From: Pseudomonas citri
GTDB lineage: Bacteria; Pseudomonadota; Gammaproteobacteria; Pseudomonadales; Pseudomonadaceae
Reading direction: 5' to 3'
NCBI RefSeq assembly: GCF_025336485.1
Contig: NZ_JAODAB010000013.1
Span: forward strand, 62,001 to 126,000
DNA length: 64,000 nucleotides
The notes beneath the pieces were generated by a model. The model saw nothing but the letters and a program-made list of their open reading frames with translations. It searched no databases and was not told where the DNA came from. The translations under genes and the position numbers were made by a program. Shown in pieces: positions 40,933-50,426 of this stretch. Within the stretch, counting starts at the first letter, position 1. Every line of letters begins with the position of its first letter.

Positions 40933-42252
40933 ATGGATAACTCCAACGCCCTGCCCATCGGGTCGGCCGCCGTACCCGCCCGTGAAAGAACCACCGCCAG
41001 CCGGATCAAATCGATCTTCAGCGGTTCGGTCGGCAATATGGTCGAGTGGTATGACTGGTACGTCTACGCCGCGTTCTCGTTGTACTTCGCCAAAGTCTTC
41101 TTCCCCAAGGGCGACACCACCGCCCAGTTGCTCAACACCGCTGCGATCTTCGCCGTGGGCTTTTTGATGCGCCCGATCGGCGGCTGGTTGATGGGGCTGT
41201 ACGCCGACCGCGCCGGTCGTAAACGCGCGCTGATGGCCTCGGTCTACCTGATGTGCTTCGGCTCGCTGATCATCGCCCTGAGCCCGGGCTATGAAACCAT
41301 CGGCGTCGGCGCACCGATCCTGCTGGTGTTCGCCCGCCTGCTCCAGGGCCTGTCGGTGGGTGGCGAATACGGCACCTCGGCGACCTACCTGAGCGAGATG
41401 GCGACCAAGGAACGTCGCGGTTTCTTCTCCAGCTTCCAGTACGTGACCCTGATCTCCGGCCAGCTCATCGCCCTCGGCGTGCTGATCGTGCTGCAACAGT
41501 TCCTCACCAGCGAACAGCTGTACGCCTGGGGCTGGCGCATTCCGTTCGCCATCGGCGCCCTGTGCGCGATCGTGGCGCTGTACCTGCGACGCGGCATGGA
41601 AGAAACCGAATCGTTCACCAAGAAAGCGAAAGCCAAGGAAAGCACCATGCGCACCTTGCTGCGCCATCCGAAGGAACTGATGACCGTGGTCGGCCTGACC
41701 ATGGGCGGCACCCTGGCCTTCTACACCTACACCACCTACATGCAGAAATACCTGGTGAACACCGTCGGCATGAGCATTTCCGACTCCACCACCATTTCCG
41801 CTGCCACATTGTTCCTGTTCATGTGCCTGCAACCGGTGATCGGCGGGCTGTCGGACAAGATCGGGCGGCGGCCGATCCTGATTGCCTTCGGCATCCTCGG
41901 CACGCTGTTCACCGTACCGATCCTCACCACCCTGCACACCATCCAGACCTGGTGGGGCGCGTTTTTCCTGATCATGGCCGCGCTGATCATCGTCAGCGGC
42001 TACACCTCGATCAACGCCGTGGTGAAAGCCGAGCTGTTCCCCACCGAAATCCGCGCCCTGGGCGTCGGCCTGCCGTACGCGCTGACCGTGTCGATCTTCG
42101 GCGGCACCGCGGAATACATCGCCCTGTGGTTCAAGAGCATCGGAATGGAAACCGGCTACTACTGGTACGTGACGGCGTGCATCGCGGTATCGCTGCTGGT
42201 GTACATCACCATGAAAGACACCCGCAAGCATTCGCGGATCGTGACGGACTGA
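40933..42252 (+). CDS. MFS dicarboxylate / alpha-ketoglutarate permease
   Basis: 439 residues, twelve membrane helices, metabolite:H+ symporter (MHS) family. The signature loops are SGSVGNMVEWYDWYVYAAFSLYF, MRPIGGWLMGLYADRAGRKRAL and LLQGLSVGGEYGTSATYLSEMA. The nearest known role is KgtP/PA5530-type uptake of alpha-ketoglutarate. Placement behind a MifS/MifR-like pair and a sigma54 promoter supports substrate-induced expression. ATG 40933 with AAGGATCC upstream. Confidence 0.92.
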   Translation: MDNSNALPIGSAAVPARERTTASRIKSIFSGSVGNMVEWYDWYVYAAFSLYFAKVFFPKGDTTAQLLNTAAIFAVGFLMRPIGGWLMGLYADRAGRKRALMASVYLMCFGSLIIALSPGYETIGVGAPILLVFARLLQGLSVGGEYGTSATYLSEMATKERRGFFSSFQYVTLISGQLIALGVLIVLQQFLTSEQLYAWGWRIPFAIGALCAIVALYLRRGMEETESFTKKAKAKESTMRTLLRHPKELMTVVGLTMGGTLAFYTYTTYMQKYLVNTVGMSISDSTTISAATLFLFMCLQPVIGGLSDKIGRRPILIAFGILGTLFTVPILTTLHTIQTWWGAFFLIMAALIIVSGYTSINAVVKAELFPTEIRALGVGLPYALTVSIFGGTAEYIALWFKSIGMETGYYWYVTACIAVSLLVYITMKDTRKHSRIVTD

Positions 42253-42290
42253 CTGGGTTCGGCGGTCATTGTGCAGTGACTGCCGCGCCG

Positions 42291-42362
42291 CTATCGCGAG
42301 CTAGCTTTGCTCCCACAGAGTGTTGAGCTGAACCTGTGGAAGCTGAGCCTGCTCGCGACAGG
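42291..42362. repeat. REP pair (one degenerate)
   Basis: CTATCGCGAGCTAGCTTTGCTCCCACAG, then an inverted degenerate copy GGAAGCTGAGCCTGCTCGCGACAG, between convergent genes. Confidence 0.75.
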
Positions 42363-42374
42363 GGCTACGCGGTC

Positions 42375-43130
42375 TCAAGTCAACTCGGCAGCCTCTCGGT
42401 TGCCATTGCGGTTTTGCGCATACGCCGCCCCGGCGATCATCACCAGCAGGATCCCCGCCAGCACCGCCGATGAACCGAGGGTGCCAAAGTCCAGGCCCCC
42501 CTTCTCATGGGACTTGGTCATCAAGTCACCCAGCGTCGCCCCCAGCGGACGGGTCAGTACGAACGCGATCCAAAACAACACCACCGACGAAATTTTTGTG
42601 AAGTACTTGAGCAGCACGACCACGGCAATGGTCGAGCCGATCAGCAATGCACCACCGGCGAATCCCAAGCCCGAATCATCGGCCAGGTAGTCACCGAGCG
42701 CAGTGCCCAGGGTGTTGGAAAACAGAATCGCCATCCAATAGAACATCTCGCCGCGAAAGGTTTGCACCTTGGTCACGTTGAGCGAATCACCGCTCAGGCG
42801 CCAAGCGGCGAAGATCGCCAGCAAAATCGCTATCAGGATCATTGACCCGGTGGCGTAGCCCAGTTCGAGGGTGCGATCCATGAAATCGGACATCGTGGTG
42901 CCCGCAGTGCTGGTGGACAGGATAACGATCCAATACAGGGCGGGCTTGTAGGTCTTGGACATCAACTGCATAACCAGGGTCAGGACGAAGACACTGATCA
43001 AAATCAGCGAACTGACGGCGTAACCGATATCCAGGGTCATCGACAGCAAATCCCCCGCTGTTTCGCCCAGGGTCGTCGCGCAGATTTTCATGACCCAGAA
43101 GGCCAGGGTGATTTGAGGCAGTTTGTTCAT
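42375..43130 (-). CDS. COG4705-type multi-pass membrane protein
   Basis: 251 residues with about eight hydrophobic helices. It has internal repeats of the motif TLGETAGDLLSMTLDIGY / TSTAGTTMSDFMDRTLELGYATG / TLGTALGDYLADDSGLGFAGG / PLGATLGDLMTKSHEKGGLDFG, each a helix followed by GD-x-L and an aromatic-Gly turn. That gives four structural repeats. Proteins of this family are of unknown function, often annotated as membrane-anchored. ATG 43130 (MNKLPQITLAFWVMK) is chosen; upstream codons are not conserved-looking. Confidence 0.8.
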   Translation of the reverse strand: MNKLPQITLAFWVMKICATTLGETAGDLLSMTLDIGYAVSSLILISVFVLTLVMQLMSKTYKPALYWIVILSTSTAGTTMSDFMDRTLELGYATGSMILIAILLAIFAAWRLSGDSLNVTKVQTFRGEMFYWMAILFSNTLGTALGDYLADDSGLGFAGGALLIGSTIAVVVLLKYFTKISSVVLFWIAFVLTRPLGATLGDLMTKSHEKGGLDFGTLGSSAVLAGILLVMIAGAAYAQNRNGNREAAELT

Positions 43131-43471
43131 CGCAGGGCAAGGCTCCAGTGTGTGGCGTGCGGCGTTTGTTTTTTGCCGTGGGCAGACTGGCGTTGCAGCG
43201 GTGAAAAACAGGTCGCGAATGCATGAAAAATCTGTCACTCACGTCTGAACAGCGATTAATCGCGAATTAATGCTGGAACTGCATCCTGCCCCCACCTGAT
43301 CGATGACCTGCGCGACGTTCGCTCCAAGGCTGAAAGCGAATTGAATACGTCGCCCTTAATATCTATTTAATCGATTGGTTCTAGCATTATTTTGCGCTTT
43401 TTAATCAATTTAATAGGCGTAGCATTCAACCCATGCAAGACACATCGCCAACGAACCTGGAGTTTACGACC
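43131..43471. other. Intergenic region upstream of repeat protein
   Basis: 341 bases without a supported gene. AT-rich from about 43355 to 43425 (for example TTAATCGATTGG, ATTATTTTGCGCTTTTTAATC), likely promoters for the divergent genes. No hairpin or clear operator. Confidence 0.4.
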
Positions 43472-43957
43472 ATGAAAACCAAACTGATCCTCGCCCTGAC
43501 CTTGTCCGTATTGGCCGCCAATACCTTCGCTGCCGATGGCTTCGACAAGACCGGTGCCGCCTCTTCCGGCGCTAGCGCCAACGCTGCCATCGAACGCAAC
43601 CACTCGGGCAGCTACGCCGCCGATGGTTTCGACAAGACCGGCACCGCCGATGCCATTGCCGCCGACGGCTTCGACAAGACCGGCACCGCCGACGCCATTG
43701 CCGCCGACGGCTTCGACAAGACCGGCACCGCCGACGCCATTGCCGCCGACGGCTTCGACAAGACCGGCACCGCCGACGCCATTGCCGCCGACGGCTTCGA
43801 CAAGACCGGCACTGCCGACGCCATTGCCGCCGACGGCTTCGACAAGACCGGCACTGCCGACGCCATTGCCGCCGACGGCTTCGACAAGACCGGCACTGCC
43901 GACGCCATTGCCGCCGACGACTTCGACAAGACCGGCACCGCCGGCGTGATTGGTTGA
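43472..43957 (+). CDS. Secreted protein with eight 14-residue repeats
   Basis: 161 residues. Signal peptide MKTKLILALTLSVLAANTFA, then a divergent first copy (ADGFDKTGAASSG) and a linker with SGASANAAIERNHSGSY. Eight tandem 14-residue units of consensus ADGFDKTGTADAIA follow (43619-43954), the last one varied (ADDFDKTGTAGVIG). The mature protein is small, acidic and probably periplasmic or extracellular. Similar short repeat proteins in Pseudomonas are sometimes labelled phage infection protein, which I cannot confirm. ATG 43472 follows GGAGTTTACGACC. Function unknown. Confidence 0.82.
   Translation: MKTKLILALTLSVLAANTFAADGFDKTGAASSGASANAAIERNHSGSYAADGFDKTGTADAIAADGFDKTGTADAIAADGFDKTGTADAIAADGFDKTGTADAIAADGFDKTGTADAIAADGFDKTGTADAIAADGFDKTGTADAIAADDFDKTGTAGVIG
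43619..43954. repeat. 42-bp in-frame tandem repeat (8 copies)
   Basis: Eight units of 42 bp; the central ones are nearly identical at the DNA level, differing mainly at GGCACC/GGCACT. High identity implies recent expansion, so copy number may vary among strains. Confidence 0.95.
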
Positions 43958-43966
43958 TGGTCGAAA

Positions 43967-44042
43967 CAAAAGATCGCAGCCTTCGGCCGCTCCTGCAGAG
44001 CGTGTTCAACTCGTAGGAGCTGCCGCAGGCTGCGATCTTTTT
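43967..44042. repeat. Interspersed hairpin repeat / terminator
   Basis: AAAAGATCGCAGCCT ... AGGCTGCGATCTTTTT pair over 14 bases with an inner GGAGC/GCTCC-type match. This sequence type recurs between Pseudomonas genes; the T run makes it a likely terminator for the repeat-protein gene. Confidence 0.8.
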
Positions 44043-44120
44043 GCACCCAGCAGATCTGGAAATAAAAGGCCCGGCCTTGCACTATTGCCGCCTCCGAACA
44101 CCTTCCAGGAACGTCCCGCC

Positions 44121-44741
44121 ATGCCCGATGACATCCACTTCTACGAACCCGCCAACGGTCACGGCCTGCCTCACGACCCGTTCAATGCCATCGTCGGCCC
44201 GCGTCCCATTGGTTGGATCTCGTCCCAGGATGGCGAAGGCCGCTTGAACCTGGCGCCCTACAGTTTTTTCAATGCGTTCAACTACATTCCGCCGATCATT
44301 GGTTTTTCCAGCGTCGGGCGCAAAGACAGCCTGAACAACATCGAACAGACCGGTGAATTCGCCTGGAACCTGGCCACCCGTCCGCTGGCCGAGCAGATGA
44401 ACCAGAGCTGCGCGATGGTCGCGCCCGAGGTCAATGAGTTCGAATTGGCGGGTTTGACGACAGCGCCGTCACGGGTCATCCAGGTGCCGCGCATCGCCGA
44501 GAGCCCGGTGTCCTTCGAATGCAAGGTCACCCAGATCATTCAGTTGCAACGGGCGGACAAAGAGCGGGTGCCAAGCTGGCTGGTCCTCGGCGAAGTGGTC
44601 GCCGTGCATATCGCCAAGTGGCTGTTGAAGGATGGGGTCTACGACACCGCGGCAGCCGAACCGATCCTGCGCGGCGGTGGGCCGGCGGATTATTTCCAGC
44701 TGGGGCCGGAGGCGTTGTTCAAGATGCATCGGCCTCGATAA
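44121..44741 (+). CDS. Flavin reductase-like FMN-binding protein
   Basis: 206 residues. Split-barrel FMN-binding fold: NAIVGPRPIGWISSQDGEGRLNLAPYSFFNAF, PPIIGFSSVGRKDSLNNIEQTGEFAWNLA, then VSFECKVTQIIQLQ and LVLGEVVAVHI. It is the RutF/flavin-reductase-like group, binding FMN and reducing it or acting as an oxidoreductase; substrate unknown. ATG 44121 after CCAGGAACGTCCCGCC. Not obviously in an operon. Confidence 0.88.
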   Translation: MPDDIHFYEPANGHGLPHDPFNAIVGPRPIGWISSQDGEGRLNLAPYSFFNAFNYIPPIIGFSSVGRKDSLNNIEQTGEFAWNLATRPLAEQMNQSCAMVAPEVNEFELAGLTTAPSRVIQVPRIAESPVSFECKVTQIIQLQRADKERVPSWLVLGEVVAVHIAKWLLKDGVYDTAAAEPILRGGGPADYFQLGPEALFKMHRPR

Positions 44742-44783
44742 AGGCTGCACTTGGATAAAAAGGCTATCTGTGGGAGCGGTGTC

Positions 44784-44808
44784 TGTGGGAGCAAGGCTTG
44801 CTCCCACA
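44784..44808. repeat. REP element
   Basis: TGTGGGAGCAAGGCTTGCTCCCACA, a near-perfect palindrome, preceded by a REP fragment (CTGTGGGAGCGGTG). Confidence 0.8.
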
Positions 44809-44851
44809 CTGAGTACCTACAGCCTTGCTTGCACTGGGTTAACTCCACTGA

Positions 44852-45085
44852 TTACCAGACCAACCCACCCTCCTCGCTCACTCCCTTGAGATGGGTCAGT
44901 TGCACCGCTGCCGCTTCATCGGCTTTGGTGGCCGTCTCGAAAGTCTGTCCTTCAAGCACCTTGTTAAAACGCGGAGCCCCCAAGCCACCAATGGCCTTGG
45001 TGGCAATCGCGGCGAAGTAGCCGCCGCCCTCCCGGGGAACGACTGCAGAAACAGCTTCAAAGGTTTCAAAGGCTTTACGTGCCAT
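44852..45085 (-). CDS. Small conserved-looking protein (77 residues)
   Basis: Begins MARKAFETFEAVSAVVPREGGGYFAAIATKAIGGLGAPRFNKVLEGQTFETATKADE and ends EEGGLVW. Composition is protein-like, with alternating beta strands and a Gly-rich turn. It starts 44 bases after the antibiotic-monooxygenase-like gene on the same strand, so the two form an operon. No domain recognised; function unknown. Confidence 0.6.
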   Translation of the reverse strand: MARKAFETFEAVSAVVPREGGGYFAAIATKAIGGLGAPRFNKVLEGQTFETATKADEAAAVQLTHLKGVSEEGGLVW

Positions 45086-45129
45086 GTTTGCGCATCCTGG
45101 CGGTGTGGAAAATGACCGTCATTAAACCT

Positions 45130-45483
45130 TCAACCGGCCAGTTTGTGCACCTTCGCCACGCCACCTTCGGTCGCCTGGGCGACAGACACATCCTTGAAAG
45201 TATGAAAATCCAGGCTGCTGACCACCAGGTCTTGCACCAGCTCGGAGAAAATCGCCATGGCCGGGGAATTGAAATAGGCTTCCATCGCCGACTGGCTGGC
45301 CCAGAGTCCGGAAAGCAGCCACAGGTCGGCGTCGCATTGCGATTGCTGCAAGGCAAAGTGCAGGCAGCCGGGGGTTTGGCGCGAGGGCGTGATCAGCGTA
45401 CTCAGGCGTGCACCCAACTGCCTGGAGCAACCGACGCGGGCCCTCACAAACGCCATGTGGCTGACGGGAATCTGTGTAGACAT
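45130..45483 (-). CDS. ABM-domain (antibiotic biosynthesis monooxygenase-like) protein
   Basis: 117 residues. Dimeric ferredoxin-like alpha/beta-barrel: SHMAFVRARVGCSRQLGARLSTLITPSRQTPGCLHFALQQS, then DLWLLSGLWASQSAMEAYFNSPAM. The pattern of His/Cys near strand 2 and WxSxxAMxAYF fits the ABM/YgiN group, enzymes acting on quinones or simply stress-related proteins. ATG 45483 has GGGAGG 6-7 bases upstream; TTG 45489 is less likely. Confidence 0.8.
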   Translation of the reverse strand: MSTQIPVSHMAFVRARVGCSRQLGARLSTLITPSRQTPGCLHFALQQSQCDADLWLLSGLWASQSAMEAYFNSPAMAIFSELVQDLVVSSLDFHTFKDVSVAQATEGGVAKVHKLAG

Positions 45484-45809
45484 GTTCAACCTCCCAGGTC
45501 ATCCGTCGTGCAGCCGGGGACCGGCTGCTACAGGATCAAAGGTTAAATGCCCGCCGCCCCTGCGGGTTAGTCGGATCCTGCCGACCCATTGCACAATCCT
45601 GCCCGCCGACACACCAACAGCCGCCACCCATCGCCTGGAAACCCGGGGAGTTGAAACAAAAGGTTTCAAGCAAGTTTCATAGGCATTGCCAGGCGATGTC
45701 TCCGTATGCCGTGCAGGATCAGGCAAGCTTTCAAGAGAATGTGACTAACGCCCGGCCTTGCACAAACTTAAGCTGTGTCCATTGAGCCTTATCATTCGAG
45801 GATTCCGGC
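45484..45809. other. Intergenic region between ABM gene and araC-type gene
   Basis: 326 bases between divergent genes, with no supported ORF. Probably contains both promoters. A regulatory role of the AraC protein on the divergent ABM operon is possible by position only. Confidence 0.4.
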
Positions 45810-46739
45810 ATGTCACCACTCGATCACGCCCCCCTCCCGCTGGACACATACCTGGAACAACAGCGCGCCGAACTGGCGTCGATCATCGACCACAACACCA
45901 GCGAAGACGGCAGCTATGCCACGGCTATCGGCTCGCTGCACCTGTCACGCTACAGCCAACCCCATGATTTCGCCCCGGTGCTGGCGCAACCGGCGCTGTG
46001 CATCATGGCCCAGGGCAGCAAACAGGTGCGCCTGGCGGACGAGTTGTTCAACTACGACCCGCTCCACTACCTGGTGGTCTCGGTGTCGATGCCCTTGAGC
46101 GGTTGCATCGCCGATGTGTCGCCCGAGCAACCGATCCTGGCCCTGCGCCTGGACATCGACCCGGCGGAAATCACCGCGTTGATCGCCGACGCCGGCCCGT
46201 TGGGCGTGCCGACCCGCCTCGCCGGGCGCGGTCTGTATATTGAACGCCTGGACACGCCGATGCTCGATGCCGTGCTGCGCCTGACGCGGTTGCTCGACAC
46301 CCCGAAAGACATCGCCATGCTCGCGCCCCTGGTGCGCCGGGAGATCCTCTACCGCCTGCTACGCAGTCCCCAGGGTTATCGGTTGTACGAAATCGCCATT
46401 GCCAACAGTCAGAGCCATCGCATCAGCCAGGCGATCAAATGGCTCAACGGTCATTTCGAACAACCGCTGCGCATCGATGAGCTGGCGCGGGAAGTGAATC
46501 TAAGTGTTTCCACGCTACATCACCGCTTCAAGGCCATGACCGCCATGAGCCCGCTGCAATACCAGAAGCAACTGCGCTTGCAGGAAGCCCGGCGGCTGAT
46601 GCTGGCCGAAGGGTTGGAGGCTTCCGCGGCGGGGTATCGGGTGGGTTACGAAAGCCCTTCGCAATTCAGCCGCGAGTACAGCCGGTTGTTCGGCGCCCCG
46701 CCGTTGCGAGACTTGGCACGGTTGCGGCTGTCGGTTTGA
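45810..46739 (+). CDS. AraC-family transcriptional regulator (AraC_N + HTH)
   Basis: 309 residues. The N-terminal AraC_N (cupin-like) domain spans about 20-175 ([56 protein letters not shown]). The C-terminal two-HTH domain spans about 210-305 ([49 protein letters not shown] and [26 protein letters not shown]). Ligand and targets unknown; the divergent ABM operon is the nearest candidate. ATG 45810 after GAGGATTCCGGC. Confidence 0.92.
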   Translation: MSPLDHAPLPLDTYLEQQRAELASIIDHNTSEDGSYATAIGSLHLSRYSQPHDFAPVLAQPALCIMAQGSKQVRLADELFNYDPLHYLVVSVSMPLSGCIADVSPEQPILALRLDIDPAEITALIADAGPLGVPTRLAGRGLYIERLDTPMLDAVLRLTRLLDTPKDIAMLAPLVRREILYRLLRSPQGYRLYEIAIANSQSHRISQAIKWLNGHFEQPLRIDELAREVNLSVSTLHHRFKAMTAMSPLQYQKQLRLQEARRLMLAEGLEASAAGYRVGYESPSQFSREYSRLFGAPPLRDLARLRLSV

Positions 46740-46743
46740 TCCA

Positions 46744-47763
46744 CTAGAGCAGGTTCGGCGCCTGGACCGGTTCGATCTGTGCCCAATGGGACGTGTCTTC
46801 GCGGTGCTGCTGCAAGTAGGGCAACACCGCCCCCAGCAGCGGCGCCTTGAAGGCGTCCTGGAAACGATGGGCCAGGCCGGGGATCAACTTCAGCTGGCTG
46901 CCGCGGATGTGCGCGGCCAGATGCACGCCGTGCATGACCGGCAACAGCGGGTCGGCGGTGCCGTGGACCACCAGGGTCGGCACCTGCAATTGATTGAGCA
47001 ACGCGACCCGGCTCGGCTCGGCCATGATCGCCATGATCTGCCGTTGCACGCCTTCGGGGTTGAAGGCGCGGTCATAGGACACGGCGGCCTGATGCAGCAA
47101 CGCCTGGCGGTCATCGACCACCAGGGGGCTGCCCAGCGCGGCCAACAGATCGGCCTGTTGCTCCAGCGCCACTTCGCGATTCGGCGCGCTGCGCCGCGAC
47201 AGCAACTGCACCAGCGCGGCATTCGGTGGCGGCAACCCTTCGGCCCCGGAACTGCTCATGATCAGCGTCAGGCTTTCGACCCGCTGCGGCGCCATGGCGG
47301 CCATGTGCTGGGCGATCATGCCGCCCATGCTCGCGCCCAACAGGTGGAAGCGTTGCACCTGCAAGGCATCCATCAGCCCCAGCCCGTCGTTGGCCATGTC
47401 GGTCAAGGTGTAAGGCGCGGCCACGGGCAAACCGAGCTTGTAGCGCAAGGCTTCGAACGTCAGGTTGGCACTGCCGGGGGCCTGGCGCCAGGTAGACAGG
47501 CCCACGTCCCGGTTGTCGTAGCGGATCACCCGGAACCCCTGCTCACACAGGGCCACCACCACCTCGTCCGGCCAGTGGATCAACTGCCCACCCAGCCCCA
47601 TCACCAGCAGCAAGGCCGGATCCGAGGCACGGCCAACGCTCTGGTACGCCAGGCTTACCTGGTCCAGGTCGACCCGTTGGGTCGCGACATTGACATCACA
47701 ACGAGACGCCGCCAGAGACGGCAGGCCGAATAACAACGCGGCCAGGAAAATGAATGCACGCAT
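46744..47763 (-). CDS. Secreted alpha/beta-hydrolase
   Basis: 339 residues. Signal peptide [20 protein letters not shown]. The alpha/beta-hydrolase core has the oxyanion region [14 protein letters not shown], the nucleophile elbow [15 protein letters not shown] (Ser), an Asp region [15 protein letters not shown] and the catalytic His in [12 protein letters not shown]. Likely periplasmic esterase or lipase-like. Convergent with the araC-type gene, 4 bases apart. ATG 47763 preferred over the TTG two codons upstream. Confidence 0.85.
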   Translation of the reverse strand: MRAFIFLAALLFGLPSLAASRCDVNVATQRVDLDQVSLAYQSVGRASDPALLLVMGLGGQLIHWPDEVVVALCEQGFRVIRYDNRDVGLSTWRQAPGSANLTFEALRYKLGLPVAAPYTLTDMANDGLGLMDALQVQRFHLLGASMGGMIAQHMAAMAPQRVESLTLIMSSSGAEGLPPPNAALVQLLSRRSAPNREVALEQQADLLAALGSPLVVDDRQALLHQAAVSYDRAFNPEGVQRQIMAIMAEPSRVALLNQLQVPTLVVHGTADPLLPVMHGVHLAAHIRGSQLKLIPGLAHRFQDAFKAPLLGAVLPYLQQHREDTSHWAQIEPVQAPNLL

Positions 47764-47906
47764 GAACAAACACCGAAACGCAGAACCCCAGTAGAGCGCG
47801 AGTCTGATGAAGTTTGTTCAAGCGCGCTGCCACAAATGCGTGACAGTTTGATGAAGATTGCCGTGTGGTTGCCTGCACGAAGGATATATCTGTGGGAAAG
47901 GATGTA

Positions 47907-47997
47907 TCTGTGGGAGCAAAGCTTGCTCGCGATACAGGCACCTCGATTCCAGAGAAATCGCGTTGGCTTCATCGCGAGCAAGCTTTGCTCCCACAGG
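47907..47997. repeat. REP pair plus upstream fragments between metE and hydrolase gene
   Basis: TGTGGGAGCAAAGCTTGCTCGCGAT and, inverted, ATCGCGAGCAAGCTTTGCTCCCACA. Just before them, a short direct repeat of AGGATRTATCTGTGGGA at about 47881-47911 shows one partial REP duplicated. Confidence 0.85.
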
Positions 47998-48018
47998 CAC
48001 CCGCTCAAGGCGTCGGCG

Positions 48019-50331
48019 TCAAGCCAACTGGCTACGCAACTGCCGCGCCGCCGCCACCATATTCACCAAGGCCGCTTCCGTCTCCGACCAGCCCCGGGTC
48101 TTCAACCCGCAATCGGGGTTGACCCACAGCCGTTCAGGCGCGATCCGCTTCACCGCCTTGCTCATCAATGCCACCATCTCGGCGGTGTCCGGCACACGCG
48201 GCGAGTGGATGTCATAGACGCCCGGGCCGATGTCGTTGGGGTAGTCGAACGCCTCGAACGCGTCCAACAGTTCCATGTCCGAGCGCGACGTTTCGATGGT
48301 GATGACATCGGCATCCATGGCCGCGATAGCCTCGATCACGTCATTGAATTCGCTGTAGCACATGTGGGTGTGGATCTGGGTTTCGTCAGCCACGCCCGAG
48401 GCGCACAGGCGGAAGGCCTCCACCGCCCAATCCAGGTAGGCCTGCCATTCGGCACGGCGCAGCGGCAAGCCTTCGCGGAAAGCGGCCTCGTCGATCTGTA
48501 CGATCCTGATCCCGGCCTTCTCCAGGTCCACCACTTCATCGCGCAGGGCCAGGGCCAGTTGCTGCGCCTGGACCCGGCGCGACACGTCTTCGCGCGGAAA
48601 CGACCACATCAGCATGGTCACAGGACCGGTGAGCATGCCTTTCACGACTTTGTCGGTCAGGCTCTGGGCATAGCGGATCCACTCGACCGTCATGGCCTTC
48701 GGTCGGCTGATGTCGCCGTAGATGATCGCCGGCTTCACACAACGTGAACCGTAGCTCTGCACCCAGCCGAAGCGGGTGAAGGCGTAACCGTCCAATTGCT
48801 CGGCGAAGTATTCCACCATGTCGTTGCGTTCCGCCTCACCGTGCACCAGCACATCCAGGCCCAGGCGCTCCTGGATCTGCACGGCATGGCGGATCTCGGA
48901 GTGCATGGCGTCCTGATAGTCATTGGCCGACAGCTTGCCTTGCTTGTAAGCCTGGCGTGCCAGGCGAATCGCCGATGTCTGTGGGAAAGAGCCAATGCTG
49001 GTCGTTGGAAATGCCGGTAGATTCAGCCCGGCGCGTTGTCGTTCGATGCGCTTGGCAAACGGTGAGTGCCGCTGGCTGTCCTGGGGCCCGATCGCCGCCA
49101 GACGTGCCTGGACCACGGGTTTGTGAATACGTGCCGAACGGGCGCGACTGGCTTGCACGTCACGGCTGTCGGCCAGGGCGCGCTGTACATCCGGCGCCTG
49201 CGGATCGTTAAGCGCATCGCGCAATACCGCGACTTCACCGCACTTCTGCACCGCAAAGGCCAACCAGCTCTTGAGTTCGGGGTCGAGCCGGTCTTCACGC
49301 TCTAGGTCTACCGGGCTGTGCAGCAACGAACACGAGGTGCTGACCCAGAGGTTGTCGCCAAAGCGCTCCAGGGCCGGTTGCAATTGCGCCAGTGCCTGTT
49401 CCAGTTCGCAGCGCCAGACGTTGCGGCCATTGACCAGGCCCACCGAGAGGATCTTGTAGGTGGGCAGGCGGTCGAGCACCTGGCCCAATTGGTCCGGCGC
49501 ACGCACGGCGTCGATGTGCAAACCGTCCACCGGCAGGCTGACCGCCAGGCCGAGGTTGTCTTCCAGGCCACCGAAGTAAGTCGCCACGAGTTTTTTCAGC
49601 GGCGAATACTGGAGGATGTGATAGGCCCGCTCGAAGGCGTTTTTCCAGGCCTGTGGCAGGTCAAGGGTGAGGATCGGCTCGTCGATCTGCACCCATTCCA
49701 CGCCTTGGGCCTTGAGACGGTTGAGGATTTCACCGTAGACCGGCAGCAGGCGTTCGAGCAGGTCGAGCTTGTCGAAGTCTTCACCTTTAGCCTTGCCCAG
49801 CCACAGATAGGTCAGCGGACCGATGATCACCGGCTTGACCGGATAACCCAGGGCCTGGGCCTCGCTCACTTCGTCGAACAGCTGTTGCCAGCTCAGGGCG
49901 AATGTCTGGTCAGCAGTGAACTCCGGGACCAGGTAGTGGTAGTTGGTATCGAACCACTTGGTCAATTCCTGGGCATGCTGGGGCTGGCCGTGATCGGCAC
50001 CGCAGCAAGGCGCCGTGGCGCCACGGGCCATGGCGAACAAGGTGTCCAGGGTCGGCAGGCCCTGCGCATCCAGCGTACCGTGGAAGCGTGGCGGAACGGC
50101 GCCGAGGGTCAAGGTGTGGCTGAGCACCTGGTCGTACCAGGCGAAATCGCCCACGGGCAACAGGTCGACGCCGGCATCTTTCTGAATTTGCCAGTGCCGC
50201 GCCCGCAACTGGCGCCCGACGGTTTGCAGCTCGGACAGGGCCAGGTCGCCCTTCCAATAGGCTTCGAGGGCTTTCTTCAGTTCGCGGTCTGCGCCGATGC
50301 GGGGAAAACCTAGGGTGTGGGCCAGGGCCAT
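48019..50331 (-). CDS. metE: Cobalamin-independent methionine synthase
   Basis: 770 residues. Methylates homocysteine with 5-methyltetrahydropteroyltriglutamate. Two (beta/alpha)8 barrels; the N-terminal half begins [27 protein letters not shown]. Zinc/substrate ligands are in the C-terminal half: [13 protein letters not shown] (His-x-Cys) and the final Cys in [26 protein letters not shown] marks the second barrel. ATG 50331 is chosen because AGGAGG lies 9 bases upstream, whereas it directly abuts the ATG at 50340. Divergent from metR. Confidence 0.98.
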   Translation of the reverse strand: MALAHTLGFPRIGADRELKKALEAYWKGDLALSELQTVGRQLRARHWQIQKDAGVDLLPVGDFAWYDQVLSHTLTLGAVPPRFHGTLDAQGLPTLDTLFAMARGATAPCCGADHGQPQHAQELTKWFDTNYHYLVPEFTADQTFALSWQQLFDEVSEAQALGYPVKPVIIGPLTYLWLGKAKGEDFDKLDLLERLLPVYGEILNRLKAQGVEWVQIDEPILTLDLPQAWKNAFERAYHILQYSPLKKLVATYFGGLEDNLGLAVSLPVDGLHIDAVRAPDQLGQVLDRLPTYKILSVGLVNGRNVWRCELEQALAQLQPALERFGDNLWVSTSCSLLHSPVDLEREDRLDPELKSWLAFAVQKCGEVAVLRDALNDPQAPDVQRALADSRDVQASRARSARIHKPVVQARLAAIGPQDSQRHSPFAKRIERQRAGLNLPAFPTTSIGSFPQTSAIRLARQAYKQGKLSANDYQDAMHSEIRHAVQIQERLGLDVLVHGEAERNDMVEYFAEQLDGYAFTRFGWVQSYGSRCVKPAIIYGDISRPKAMTVEWIRYAQSLTDKVVKGMLTGPVTMLMWSFPREDVSRRVQAQQLALALRDEVVDLEKAGIRIVQIDEAAFREGLPLRRAEWQAYLDWAVEAFRLCASGVADETQIHTHMCYSEFNDVIEAIAAMDADVITIETSRSDMELLDAFEAFDYPNDIGPGVYDIHSPRVPDTAEMVALMSKAVKRIAPERLWVNPDCGLKTRGWSETEAALVNMVAAARQLRSQLA

Positions 50332-50383
50332 GGTATGCATCCTCCTCTATAAGATGTCGCCATTGTCGACAGCCGGACCCACA

Positions 50384-50396
50384 TGAGACAAACTCA
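50384..50396. promoter_or_regulatory. Candidate MetR operator in the metE-metR gap
   Basis: TGAGACAAACTCA, an inverted TGAG-N5-CTCA close to the MetR consensus TGAA-N5-TTCA, lies between the divergent starts (50331 and 50427). Homocysteine-bound MetR activates metE in enterics; the same role here is inferred. Confidence 0.6.
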
Positions 50397-50426
50397 ACAT
50401 TTTCGTGTTGATCACAAGTTTCATTC

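Noticed and set aside
43619-43954. CRISPR array
   Set aside because: The repeats are contiguous without spacers and code in frame for a protein; no cas genes nearby.
43367-43969. 200-residue Gly/Val repeat frame opposite the secreted repeat protein
   Set aside because: Arises from the antisense reading of the 42-bp repeats; no start signal, while the plus strand has a clean signal peptide.
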